Positions 42,578 to 50,922 of a DNA stretch of 64,000 nt are shown here, one piece after another (position 1 is the stretch's first letter; each line of letters opens with the position of its first letter). Under the pieces are notes generated by a model. That model ran no database searches. It was not told the origin of the DNA and saw nothing but the letters and a program-made list of their open reading frames with translations. The position numbers and the translations under genes are program-made. Source of the DNA: Archangium lipolyticum (GTDB lineage: Bacteria; Myxococcota; Myxococcia; Myxococcales; Myxococcaceae); assembly GCF_024623785.1 (NCBI RefSeq), contig NZ_JANKBZ010000003.1, positions 62,001 through 126,000 on the forward strand, given 5' to 3'.

Positions 42578-44107
42578 ATGACTTCCAAGCTGCTGACAGG
42601 GCTGCTCTTCATGGCCCTGTTGTCCGCCGGCTGCGCGTCACTGACGCCACCCCCTGGCCGGGCGATGAACCTACGCTACACGCCGCGTGAATCCGCGGAG
42701 CCTGCGTTGACCGAAGGTTCCGTCGTTGAGTCTCCGCGTATCTTCGCTTCTCCACCTGTTACTCCGCCTGAGCCCGAGACACCGGAGCGGCTACACCGAC
42801 GCCGGGTCTCCCATGAGGCCGCGACGGCAGCAGACCCCGACGGTGAATCGGGGGTTGCTCGGCAGAGCGCCCTCGCGGCTCACCTGGCGTTTCTCGGTGC
42901 CGTTGGTGACGTGTCTGGCACCACCCGCCGTATTTCCGGCCAATTCTCCAGACTCAAGGTCAGCAACCTGGGCATTGCTGGCAGGGCCGCCGGCGTCTTC
43001 GTCCGCTACGTGGATTATGGCGAACGTCAACTGCGGTGGATTGACGCCGAACTCTCCGCCGTCAACACGCTGGCCAACGCCGCTTCGGAGGTGGACGACC
43101 CGGACATGCAGCTTGCCCTGCTGCGCCTCGCCGGCCCACGGCTCGAGGCCGCCATGATGGGCTCCATTCTGCTCGCCGGATGGCTCGACTTCCTCAATCT
43201 CGTCGACATCGTGCTCAAGCAGGGTTTCAACCGTGTGGAGATGCTGTTCGTGCACCTGGACCGCTTGCGAAAGCTACTCGAGCCCGCCATGACGGCGCTG
43301 TCTTCCCTGGAGCCAGGACAGGTGGAGGCAGCAGCGGAAGACGTCCCCGCGCTGATGGGCCATTTCTCCGGCGAGTTCAATTCCACTTGTGAGACCGTGC
43401 GGGTGGCGATGAAGCGCGGCGAACAGGCGATGCTGTTGGCGCAGCTCGTCGAGATGGTCACCATGGTGTCGACGCTGAAGATGTCGTTGCCACGGATGCC
43501 GCCGACCGTGCCCACTGCGCTCGGCGTGGGCCTCGTGGTGGGTGGCGATGGCGTGATGATGGGCTCGCGGGTGGTGGTCTCCGCCGAGTGGGTGGAGATG
43601 ATGCGCCGACTGGTGCGGGCGGGCGTCATCTCCCTTCCTGTCGTGAGTGCCGCTGTTCGGATTCATTCCGGCCAGGTGATGATGGCGCAGTCTCACGACG
43701 AGTTGCCGCGGGGCGTGCGCGAGGCGCTCGGCGACGGGCCCGAGGTGCGGGGCATGCGGGTGACGGGCAGAGCGGGGGCCGGCATGGTCGAGCCTCCAGA
43801 GCACCACGTCCTGCCGCGAGAGTTCCGCGAGTGGTTCGAGAAGCGCGGCTTCACCGGCGAGATGGACATTGACCAGTTCTGCGTCAAGCTGGAGCAGGCA
43901 CACCACGAGGCGATCCATGGTGGTGGCGACTGGCGCCTGGGTCGTACATGGTCTGACGAATGGAACCAGGCTGTCATGCGCATCTTGTTCAGAGCCGAGA
44001 CGAGGGCTGGCCGGATGTTGACGCCGAGCGAGATCCTGAGGCTCGTCGCAAAAACCATGAAGCGCTATAACCTCCCGATGAACTTCAGCCCCGGAAGAGG
44101 GCGATGA
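42578..44107 (+). CDS. SitA-like lipoprotein toxin candidate with DUF2380-type C-terminus
   Basis: A 509-residue protein. It has a lipoprotein signal (LLFMALLSAGC) and a Pro-rich linker. A long helical central part with several hydrophobic stretches follows (LRLAGPRLEAAMMGSILLAGW; VPTALGVGLVVGGDGVMM). The last 100 residues form a distinct domain starting HHVLPREFREWF (about residue 408) with AHHEAIHGGGDW and EWNQAVMRIL. The clustered His and Glu residues resemble an HNH/LHH-type nuclease toxin. The DUF2380/TIGR02269 name is from memory. Lipoprotein delivery plus a C-terminal toxin fits myxobacterial SitA toxins moved by outer-membrane exchange. A downstream gene overlaps by 4 bp (ATGA), as an immunity gene would. 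Confidence 0.8.
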   Translation: MTSKLLTGLLFMALLSAGCASLTPPPGRAMNLRYTPRESAEPALTEGSVVESPRIFASPPVTPPEPETPERLHRRRVSHEAATAADPDGESGVARQSALAAHLAFLGAVGDVSGTTRRISGQFSRLKVSNLGIAGRAAGVFVRYVDYGERQLRWIDAELSAVNTLANAASEVDDPDMQLALLRLAGPRLEAAMMGSILLAGWLDFLNLVDIVLKQGFNRVEMLFVHLDRLRKLLEPAMTALSSLEPGQVEAAAEDVPALMGHFSGEFNSTCETVRVAMKRGEQAMLLAQLVEMVTMVSTLKMSLPRMPPTVPTALGVGLVVGGDGVMMGSRVVVSAEWVEMMRRLVRAGVISLPVVSAAVRIHSGQVMMAQSHDELPRGVREALGDGPEVRGMRVTGRAGAGMVEPPEHHVLPREFREWFEKRGFTGEMDIDQFCVKLEQAHHEAIHGGGDWRLGRTWSDEWNQAVMRILFRAETRAGRMLTPSEILRLVAKTMKRYNLPMNFSPGRGR

Positions 44108-44574
44108 ACGAAGGCCATTCCAGGCGGGGCAACTGGAAGGTCCGCCTGTATGAGCGGGTCCGCGAGCGCGGTTATGACTCACTCATGGCCTTTGCTGAGG
44201 CGCGACCCACCGCCTCGCTGGTGTCGCTGGCCGAGGAGCTTGGAGAGGACGACATCAGCGCCGTGCAGTTGTTCAGCGGGTTGGTGGCCGAGGCGGAGCG
44301 GAGCCATCAAGTCACACGTCTGGTGCGCGGACAGCTCGTGCGTGAACTCTCCGAGAGCCTCCCCAACGGTTGGCCGGCCGTCATGGACGATGCCAACCGG
44401 TTCGAGGTCGCGCAGGCACTTGCCTTCTGGAGTTCCTTCACCCCAGAGACCCATCAGGAGCGCGTCGAGCAGGTCGGCGATGTGCTCATGGCCACGCCGC
44501 CGCCGCCCGGCTGGCGCCCGCTTGATCCCGACGACGAGTTGCTGCGCACGCTCCTGCCCGACGAGGAGGTCTGA
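44104..44574 (+). CDS. Probable immunity protein for the lipoprotein toxin
   Basis: A 156-residue soluble, helical, acidic protein (SLAEELGEDDISAVQLFSGL; GWRPLDPDDELLRTLLPDEEV) with no signal peptide. The ATG overlaps the toxin candidate's stop (ATGA), so expression is coupled. Size, acidity and placement fit a SitI-type cytoplasmic immunity protein that would bind the basic nuclease domain. I do not recognise a named family, and neutralisation has not been shown. Confidence 0.72.
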   Translation: MNEGHSRRGNWKVRLYERVRERGYDSLMAFAEARPTASLVSLAEELGEDDISAVQLFSGLVAEAERSHQVTRLVRGQLVRELSESLPNGWPAVMDDANRFEVAQALAFWSSFTPETHQERVEQVGDVLMATPPPPGWRPLDPDDELLRTLLPDEEV

Positions 44575-44613
44575 CGAGAGTCCAGGCACCGCTGTCAGGA
44601 CTCGAGCGTTCCT

Positions 44614-45516
44614 TCATTGGGGAACCGCCACCTTCGGGATGCTGATCGACCGCGGTCCATTCTCCCGGAGCACCACGGTGATATCTCCGAGAGGCACCTT
44701 ACGACCGACGTCCGCCTCCACCACCACCAGACGCGACTCCGTCGCAGGGATGGCACTCTCCTGCCAGAGCCGTATGCCCTTCAACTTCATCCCCGAGGCA
44801 TCCACCAGCGCCGCGTCAGCCGCCATCCAGGGTTCCGGACTGGAATTCCCCAGCCACACCTCTACCGCCACCCGGTAGTTGGAGCGATAGCTCACACCTC
44901 TGACCACGGAGAGCCCGCTCTCGGTGTACCCGCTCAGTTCCTTGATGAACTCCTGGGCACTGATGCCATTGTTGGTCATGGCCCTGCTGGCGATGAGCCT
45001 CCGCATTCCACCTGGGTCTCCGCACTCGATACCCAACTGCTCGAATCGATGTTGGAGCCGCTCGAGCTCGTTGCGCAGTTGTTGGTTCCTGGCGCGTTCC
45101 TGCTCCACCTCATGCAGGAATGACTCGCGGGAACGCTTGTCCCGGTACACCTCCACCTGGTGTGCTGCTCGTCCCGAGTGGCCCACCAGGATGAAGGTGA
45201 CTCTGCCCTGGACGCTCCCGTCCCCGAAGAGTGCCGTCAGCCGGAGCCGCTCTCCTGGCGTCATATCCACCGGGGGGATGATGCTGATGCTGGTGCGGCT
45301 ACGCGTCACCTCCATGAAGCGCACTTCGTCTTGCAGATCCACCACGACGGGTGCGTCGAAGACGAAACCCGTCAGTAGGCCCGGGCTGACGCAGATCTCA
45401 TACGTGCCAGGTGTCAGTGACAGTTCGATGCGCTGCACGTTCTGGCAGATGGGCGCGGTAGGAGCCGGTTGCACGACGGGGGCGCTTTGAAGCAGCGCCA
45501 TGAGCAGGATGGACAT
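44614..45516 (-). CDS. DUF2381-type secreted protein
   Basis: A 300-residue protein with a short N-terminal hydrophobic signal (SILLMALLQSAPVVQ). It shows the myxobacterial DUF2381 (TIGR02268) pattern: RIELSLTPGTYEICVSPGL, then VRFMEVTRSRTSISIIPP, GERLRLTALFGDG, a central coiled coil (QERARNQQLRNELERLQHR) and a beta-rich end with YRVAVEVWLGN. The family is multicopy in these genomes and often sits beside Ser/Thr kinase genes, as here (33 bp downstream of one). The ATG at 45516 is chosen; a GTG at 45531 is possible. The function is unknown. Confidence 0.82.
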   Translation of the reverse strand: MSILLMALLQSAPVVQPAPTAPICQNVQRIELSLTPGTYEICVSPGLLTGFVFDAPVVVDLQDEVRFMEVTRSRTSISIIPPVDMTPGERLRLTALFGDGSVQGRVTFILVGHSGRAAHQVEVYRDKRSRESFLHEVEQERARNQQLRNELERLQHRFEQLGIECGDPGGMRRLIASRAMTNNGISAQEFIKELSGYTESGLSVVRGVSYRSNYRVAVEVWLGNSSPEPWMAADAALVDASGMKLKGIRLWQESAIPATESRLVVVEADVGRKVPLGDITVVLRENGPRSISIPKVAVPQ

Positions 45517-45549
45517 GGGGGAAGGGAGCACGGAGAGCGGTCTCCTGGT

Positions 45550-47214
45550 CTACTTGAAGCTAGGCACCACCACCACGCTGACGCTGGTGACGATGTTGGG
45601 ATTCCTGGCCGTGCCGCCGGCCACTGGCAGTACGCCCAGGTCGGCGTTCTCGTACATCTCCAGGCAGATCGGCACGACCTCTCCGCTGGGCAGCCGGGCT
45701 TCGGTGAATCGGCCATAGACCCGCTCCTTCCCGATGAAGAGCTCTCCGGAGAACATCGTTTTGTCTGGCAGTCCTCCCCAGGGTCCGATGTTTCTCGCGG
45801 TGATGGGGCCCGGTTTCGCGGACATGACGGTGACGGGTCCTTGGAAGGGGGCGAACAGCGCGCCGTGCCACTCCCCCGTGCGGATATCGAATCGTTCGAA
45901 TGTCTCGTCCGATCCGGGCGGGCACGGGGCCGGGGGAGGTGGACGGAGCTGCGGGCCACCCGCGCAGGCGGTGCCCACGCAGATCATGATGGTCGCGGCC
46001 AGGGAGCTCTTGTTGTTCATGTCGGGTTCCTCGCTGGTCGTCGCGTTGGCGACGGGCGCGGGGGTGGATGACTTCTGCGGTTCCGCGCCGTGCACAACTT
46101 CTCCCGTCACCTCTGGGGGCGCCATTTCCTGGCGAGGAATGGCCTGTTGCGGAGGGGGAGGGGCAGGGGACGTGGGAAGTTGGACGGTGTGCGTGGAGAG
46201 CACGCTGGCCGTCACCAGGGCCGCGGTGAGGACAAGCCCCGAGGCCCATCTCCACCTGGAGTCCTGGCGCGCGGGTGCCGCCGCGGCTCGTTTGCCGGGG
46301 CGTCCGCCACCGGGAAAGAGCGGCACGCTCCAGGAGACATCCGCCAGGGCCAGCGCCTCCACCAGCGCGCGCTCGAGTGCCTTGGCGTCCACGTACCTGG
46401 CCTCGGCGTCCTTCTCCAACATGCGCAGGCACAGCTCGCTCAGCGCCGGGGGGACACGCGGGTTGCGCTCGTGCGGGGGGACCGGGTTCTCCTGGAGGAT
46501 GGCGAGCATCAGATCCGGACGGGTCCGGTCCCCGAAAGGGAGCTGGCGCGTCAGCAGGACGTAGAGCGTGACGCCCAGGGCCCACAGATCGTCTCCCGGC
46601 CCGGCCGTGTAGTGCTCTCCCTCCCACGCCCGCGCGAAGCGCACCACGTCGGGGCTGCGGTACTCCGCCGTCCCTGGTGGTAGCCGCATCGTCAGGCGCG
46701 GCGCGCCCTCGTACCCGGCCGCGCCGAAGTCCACCAGCACCGGCTGCCCATCCGTCTCGCGCATGAGGATGTTGGCTTCCTTGAGGTCCCGGTGCACCAC
46801 TCCGGCCTCATGCACGTCCCCCAGGGTGCGCGCGAGCGGCAGCAGCACCTGGACCACCAGCTCGACCGCGGACGGGTTCTTCCCCTGGGCCCACACATCC
46901 AGCGGGTCGCCCTCGATGAGCTCCAGGGCCAGGACCAGGAAGCGAGGCTCCTCGTCCGGCCAGAAGCCATACCCGTGGAAGCCCACCACGTTCGGGTGAC
47001 GCCACACCCGGCGCAGGGTGTCCACCTCCCGGTCTCCTCGCGGATCCATGGGGATCAGCTTGATGGCGAAGGGACGGCCGAGCCGCCTGGCGCGATAGAC
47101 GGTGCCGAAGCTGCCAGAGGCAAGCTTCCCCTCGAGGATGAAGCCCGCCACTTCCGTACCGCGAGACAGGTCCTGCCATGAGCTCTCACATGCTCCATCG
47201 TTCGTCATTTGCAT
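45550..47214 (-). CDS. Ser/Thr kinase with appended secreted domain
   Basis: A 554-residue protein starting at ATG 47214 with GGAGG 8 nt upstream. The kinase domain is intact: GSFGTVYRA loop, AIKLI lysine, HRDLKEAN, VDFGAAG and a SPDVVRF activation end. One membrane helix follows (WASGLVLTAALVTASVL) and a Pro-rich stretch. After it comes an unexpected in-frame signal-like segment, MNNKSSLAATIMICVGTACAGG, split here for length as MNNKSSLAATIM and ICVGTACAGG. That Met (46020) has its own GAGGAA site, so a separate secreted lipoprotein could be made. The tail is beta-rich. It is upstream of the DUF2381 gene in one operon. Confidence 0.88.
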   Translation of the reverse strand: MQMTNDGACESSWQDLSRGTEVAGFILEGKLASGSFGTVYRARRLGRPFAIKLIPMDPRGDREVDTLRRVWRHPNVVGFHGYGFWPDEEPRFLVLALELIEGDPLDVWAQGKNPSAVELVVQVLLPLARTLGDVHEAGVVHRDLKEANILMRETDGQPVLVDFGAAGYEGAPRLTMRLPPGTAEYRSPDVVRFARAWEGEHYTAGPGDDLWALGVTLYVLLTRQLPFGDRTRPDLMLAILQENPVPPHERNPRVPPALSELCLRMLEKDAEARYVDAKALERALVEALALADVSWSVPLFPGGGRPGKRAAAAPARQDSRWRWASGLVLTAALVTASVLSTHTVQLPTSPAPPPPQQAIPRQEMAPPEVTGEVVHGAEPQKSSTPAPVANATTSEEPDMNNKSSLAATIMICVGTACAGGPQLRPPPPAPCPPGSDETFERFDIRTGEWHGALFAPFQGPVTVMSAKPGPITARNIGPWGGLPDKTMFSGELFIGKERVYGRFTEARLPSGEVVPICLEMYENADLGVLPVAGGTARNPNIVTSVSVVVVPSFK

Positions 47215-47225
47215 CCTGCCCACCT

Positions 47226-47258
47226 CCAGAGCGGTGGCGGACGCTACCAGAGCGGTGG
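47226..47258. repeat. Direct repeat upstream of the kinase gene
   Basis: CCAGAGCGGTGG occurs at 47226-47237 and 47247-47258, a 21-bp period, just before the kinase start on the minus strand. It could be a tandem regulator site. Confidence 0.4.
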
Positions 47259-47410
47259 TCCGAGTCCCTGGATGTCCGAGGTAGGGAGTTTCTCACGCGA
47301 CTTCGAGGGACGGCACGTCCCTGGGGGCACGTGTCCAGTGGCCGGGGGCTCGGCGTGGAGGGGCCCCCGAGATTGGGCGTGGACGTGATACGAGCGGGGG
47401 TGGAGCGCCG

Positions 47411-48310
47411 ATGAAGCCCTTCCTCACCGTCATCGCCGGACCCACCGCGTCGGGAAAGACAGCGATCGCCATCGAGCTCGCCCGCCGGCATGGAGGCGAG
47501 ATCGTCAGCGCGGACTCGCAGCAGGTGTACCGGCACTTCGACATCGGTACGGCGAAGCCCTCGGCGGAGGAGCTGGCCACCGTGCCGCACCACCTCATCT
47601 CCGTGGTGGAGCCGCTCGAGGCCTTCTCCGCCGCCGAGTACCAGCGTCGCGCCGACGAGGCCATCGCGGACATCACGTCCCGGGGCAGGCCCGTCTTCGT
47701 GGTGGGCGGGACGGGGATGTACCTGCGCATCCTGCTGCACGGGCTGGTGGAGGCCCCGGGAGCGGATCCCGAGCTGCGCGCCGAGCTGGAGGCGCTCGCG
47801 GCGGCCGAGGGCCGGGAGGCCGTGCACCGCAAGCTGGCCGAGGTGGATCCGGAGACCGCCGCGAAGCTGCCGCCCCAGGATCTGGTGCGCACCATCCGGG
47901 CGCTGGAGATCCACAAGCAGACGGGGAAGCCGGCCTCCGAGTTCCGCCGGGAGCACGCCTTCACCGAGGATCGGTATCCCTTCCGGATGTACGTGCTCTC
48001 GCCGCCGCGCGAGGAGCTGTACCGGGTGATCGACGCGCGCACGGCCGCCATGTTCCAGCGCGGGCTGGTGAACGAGGTGCGGGAGCTGATCGCCCGGGGT
48101 TGGGCCGAGGCCGCGCCGATGCGCAGCGTGGGCTACGTGCAGGCGAAGGCGGTGGTGGACGGGACGCTCTCGGTGGAGGAAGCCATCCAGCAGGCGGCCC
48201 AGGAGACGCGCCGCTACGCCAAGCGGCAGCTCACGTGGTTTCGCAAGGAGCCGGGGGCGAGCTTCGTGGAGCCCCCGTATGAGTCACTCTTGAAGGGAGG
48301 GGGAACATGA
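47411..48310 (+). CDS. miaA: tRNA dimethylallyltransferase
   Basis: A 299-residue enzyme that adds a dimethylallyl group to A37 of tRNAs reading UNN codons. The P-loop is GPTASGKT (residues 8-15), followed by the substrate motif EIVSADSQQVYRHFDIGTAKP, split in the family as SADSxQVY and GTAKP. VVGGTGMYLR and RYAKRQLTWFR are also diagnostic. Full length for the family. It overlaps the SDR gene by 4 bp (ATGA). Confidence 0.96.
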   Translation: MKPFLTVIAGPTASGKTAIAIELARRHGGEIVSADSQQVYRHFDIGTAKPSAEELATVPHHLISVVEPLEAFSAAEYQRRADEAIADITSRGRPVFVVGGTGMYLRILLHGLVEAPGADPELRAELEALAAAEGREAVHRKLAEVDPETAAKLPPQDLVRTIRALEIHKQTGKPASEFRREHAFTEDRYPFRMYVLSPPREELYRVIDARTAAMFQRGLVNEVRELIARGWAEAAPMRSVGYVQAKAVVDGTLSVEEAIQQAAQETRRYAKRQLTWFRKEPGASFVEPPYESLLKGGGT

Positions 48311-49122
48311 GTGAAGCCGAAGGAAAGGTCGTCCTCGTCACCGGAGCGTCGTCGGGCATCGGCCGGGCCTGCGCGGAGCTGTTGAGCGAGCGGGGCCACA
48401 TTGTCTATGGCACGAGCCGCAAGCCGCCACCCGCGCCGACGCACCACCGGATGCTGGCGATGGATGTCACCGAGGACGACTCGGTCCAGAAGGCGGTGGA
48501 CGCCGTGCTCCAGGAACAGGGCCGCGTCGATGCCGTCGTGAACAACGCGGGTTACGCCCTGGCGGGCCCGGTCGAGGACACCTCGCTGGAAGAAGCGCGG
48601 CGCCAGCTCGACACCAACTTCTTCGGTGTGCTGCGCGTGTGCAAGGCGGTGCTGCCGTCCATGCGGGCGCGGGGCTCGGGCCTCATCGTCAACGTGAGCT
48701 CGCTGGGTGGAGTCGTGGGCCTGCCGTTCCAGGGCCTGTACAGCGCCAGCAAGTTCGCGTTGGAAGGGCTGACGGAGAGCCTGCGCCAGGAGGTGGCTCC
48801 GTTCGGTGTCCGGGTCACCCTGTTGCAGCCCGGCGACGTGTGCACGCCCATCACCGACAACCGCGTGCGGGTCCGGGGTTGTGATTCGGGCTCGGTGTAC
48901 TGGAGCCTCTTCGAGGCCGCGCTCCGGATCATCGAGAAGGAGGAGCGGGCCGGGGCACCCGTCGAGCTCGTGGCCCGGAGGGTGCTGGAGCTGATGGAGC
49001 GCGAGCCGCTGGCGGTGCGCTACACGGTGGGCCACGTCTCGCAGCGCCTGCTCGCGTCCACCAAGGCGTTCCTGCCCTCGCGCGTCTTCGAGCGGATCCT
49101 CATGTCCTACTATGGTCTGTGA
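48307..49122 (+). CDS. Short-chain dehydrogenase/reductase
   Basis: A 271-residue NAD(P)-dependent oxidoreductase. The cofactor motif is TGASSGIGRA (residues about 12-21), NNAGYAL is the stabilising NNAG, and the catalytic set is Ser in VSSLGG and YxxxK in YSASKFALEG. Substrate unknown. It starts within the stop of miaA (ATGA), so is co-translated with it; the pairing may be incidental. It converges with the FAD-REC gene (15 bp). Confidence 0.93.
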   Translation: MSEAEGKVVLVTGASSGIGRACAELLSERGHIVYGTSRKPPPAPTHHRMLAMDVTEDDSVQKAVDAVLQEQGRVDAVVNNAGYALAGPVEDTSLEEARRQLDTNFFGVLRVCKAVLPSMRARGSGLIVNVSSLGGVVGLPFQGLYSASKFALEGLTESLRQEVAPFGVRVTLLQPGDVCTPITDNRVRVRGCDSGSVYWSLFEAALRIIEKEERAGAPVELVARRVLELMEREPLAVRYTVGHVSQRLLASTKAFLPSRVFERILMSYYGL

Positions 49123-49137
49123 GGCCCGGCTCCCGCG

Positions 49138-50895
49138 TCAGGAGGCGTAGCGTCCCGACTCGTCGGCCACGCTGCCCTCCGGCTCGGGCCGGTGCGAGGC
49201 CACGGACGTGCCGTCGGGGAGCTGGCCCATGAGCTGGCGCAGCAGCCGCTCGGGATCCACGGGCTTGGGCAGGAAGGCCTCGGCGCCCGCGTCGAGCGCG
49301 CGCTGGCGCACGTGCGGCCGGTTCAACCCGCTCATCACCACCACGCGGGTGTCGCGCGTGAGCGGGTGCTGCTTGAGGCCCTCGCACAGCCGCAGTCCGT
49401 CCACCCAGTGCAGCACCACGTCCAGGAGGATCGCCGTGGGAGGCCGGCGCGCCACCGCGCAGAACAGGGCCAGCTCGTCCGCGAAGGCCACCACACGCGC
49501 GCCCGTGGACTCGAGCAGCTGCGTCATCGCCTCGCGCTGATCCGGATCATCGTCCACGATGTAGTAGAGGTCCGGCTCCAGGGCGGGGATCGTCGCCGGC
49601 AGGGGCTCCACCGTCGTGCGCACCCAGGAGGCCATCGTCTCGCGGATGCCGGCCCACCGGGCGGTGCTCAGCAGGGCCTGCGGGGTGGGGGAGGCGAGCC
49701 CCAGGATGCCCCCGGCGCCCATGCCACCGGACGAGCCACGGTTGCGCGCCGTCAGGAAGGCCTGGGGCGCCCGCCGTCCGGCCCGGCGCAGCCAGGTGAC
49801 GGCGCGAGCCCCGGCCGCCGAGTCCTCGAGCAGCTCGCCGAGGCCCTCGCGCACATACCGGCGCTCCAGGGCCGGAGCCTCCAGGCCCGCGTCCAGCAGG
49901 GACACCGCCGCGCGGCTGCACGAGGCCAGTGTCTCGGACAGTCCCAGCTGCAGCGGGTGGCCGAAGGCGGCCGCGCCCACCGCGAGCTGACCGGGGGCGA
50001 CGATCGTGCGTCCCGGCCCGTACGGCAGCCGCGTCGTCTCCAGCGCGGCGAGCTCGAAGCCTTCCTCGACCAGCCCGTCACGGGCGGCCATCATCAACAC
50101 CTGGCACAGGTCCGCGGGCGTCACCGCCGGCCCGAAGGCGAGCGCGTACACCGAGTGCGCACCGGGCAGCAGCAGCAGCCCGTCCACGGTGGGCAGGGGA
50201 GAGAGCCACAGCCGGGCCAGCGGCGTCACGGAGAGGCGCGGAGAGGCGTGGCGCAACCGGGCCTGCACCGCCGCCACGGTGGGAGCGGGCTGGAAGCCCG
50301 GGAAGAAGGCATCGCCCAGGGACGGACCGGCCCCCGTGGCCAGCACCACCGCGTGGAAGCGATCGCCACTGCCCTGGGCGCGCACCACGAGCGGGCCGCT
50401 CTTGCGCACCGCGGCGGGAGCGTCCGGCGCCGAGGGCTGGTTCTCCACGCGCTCCACGTGCCGCTGCACGAAGCGGGCGCCCTGGGCCGTGGCCGCGCCG
50501 GCGAGCACCTCGCGCACCAGCGCCAGTCCGCCATGGCCCTGCGGCCACCCATCCACCACCCACAGGCCACCCGGGGCACACGGCAGCACCTCGCGCTGAC
50601 CGTGGGAGAGGATCTCCACGCCGCGCAGCTCGTGCGCCCGCCACTCGGGAGGCACCCGGCAGCCGAGCGCGGCCAGCCGCGAGCGGCACTCGGGCGTCAG
50701 CACGGCGGGAGGGGCGATGGTGCCCGGCTCGCTGCTCTCGTACACGCGGACGTCCAGCGTGCAACCCCGGGCCCTGCCGTTGAAGAGCAGCGAGGCGGCC
50801 AGCCCCGCTCCGGCGATCCCGCCTCCGATGATGGCCACCCTCGACCCGCTCGCCAGCCTGCTCCCGTTCATCCGCGCCCTCGCTCCGCCTTCCAT
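49138..50895 (-). CDS. FAD-dependent oxidoreductase fused to a receiver domain
   Basis: A 585-residue fusion. Residues about 18-380 are a Rossmann FAD-binding oxidoreductase like the geranylgeranyl-reductase/hydroxylase group: dinucleotide motif VAIIGGGIAGAGLAASLLF, VVLATGAGPS near 190, and LAVGAAAFGHPLQLGLS, the third FAD contact. Residues about 437-560 are a complete receiver domain: acidic YIVDDDPDQ, phospho-acceptor LLDVVLHWVDG, switch VVMSGL and LPKPVD lysine. No output domain follows. The ATG at 50895 has AGAGGA 6 nt before. It is downstream of a REC-GGDEF gene (27 bp) in one operon. The enzyme is probably controlled by phosphorylation; its substrate is unknown. Confidence 0.88.
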   Translation of the reverse strand: MEGGARARMNGSRLASGSRVAIIGGGIAGAGLAASLLFNGRARGCTLDVRVYESSEPGTIAPPAVLTPECRSRLAALGCRVPPEWRAHELRGVEILSHGQREVLPCAPGGLWVVDGWPQGHGGLALVREVLAGAATAQGARFVQRHVERVENQPSAPDAPAAVRKSGPLVVRAQGSGDRFHAVVLATGAGPSLGDAFFPGFQPAPTVAAVQARLRHASPRLSVTPLARLWLSPLPTVDGLLLLPGAHSVYALAFGPAVTPADLCQVLMMAARDGLVEEGFELAALETTRLPYGPGRTIVAPGQLAVGAAAFGHPLQLGLSETLASCSRAAVSLLDAGLEAPALERRYVREGLGELLEDSAAGARAVTWLRRAGRRAPQAFLTARNRGSSGGMGAGGILGLASPTPQALLSTARWAGIRETMASWVRTTVEPLPATIPALEPDLYYIVDDDPDQREAMTQLLESTGARVVAFADELALFCAVARRPPTAILLDVVLHWVDGLRLCEGLKQHPLTRDTRVVVMSGLNRPHVRQRALDAGAEAFLPKPVDPERLLRQLMGQLPDGTSVASHRPEPEGSVADESGRYAS

Positions 50896-50922
50896 CCGGT
50901 CCTCTGGGGGTATGGGTGTCTG

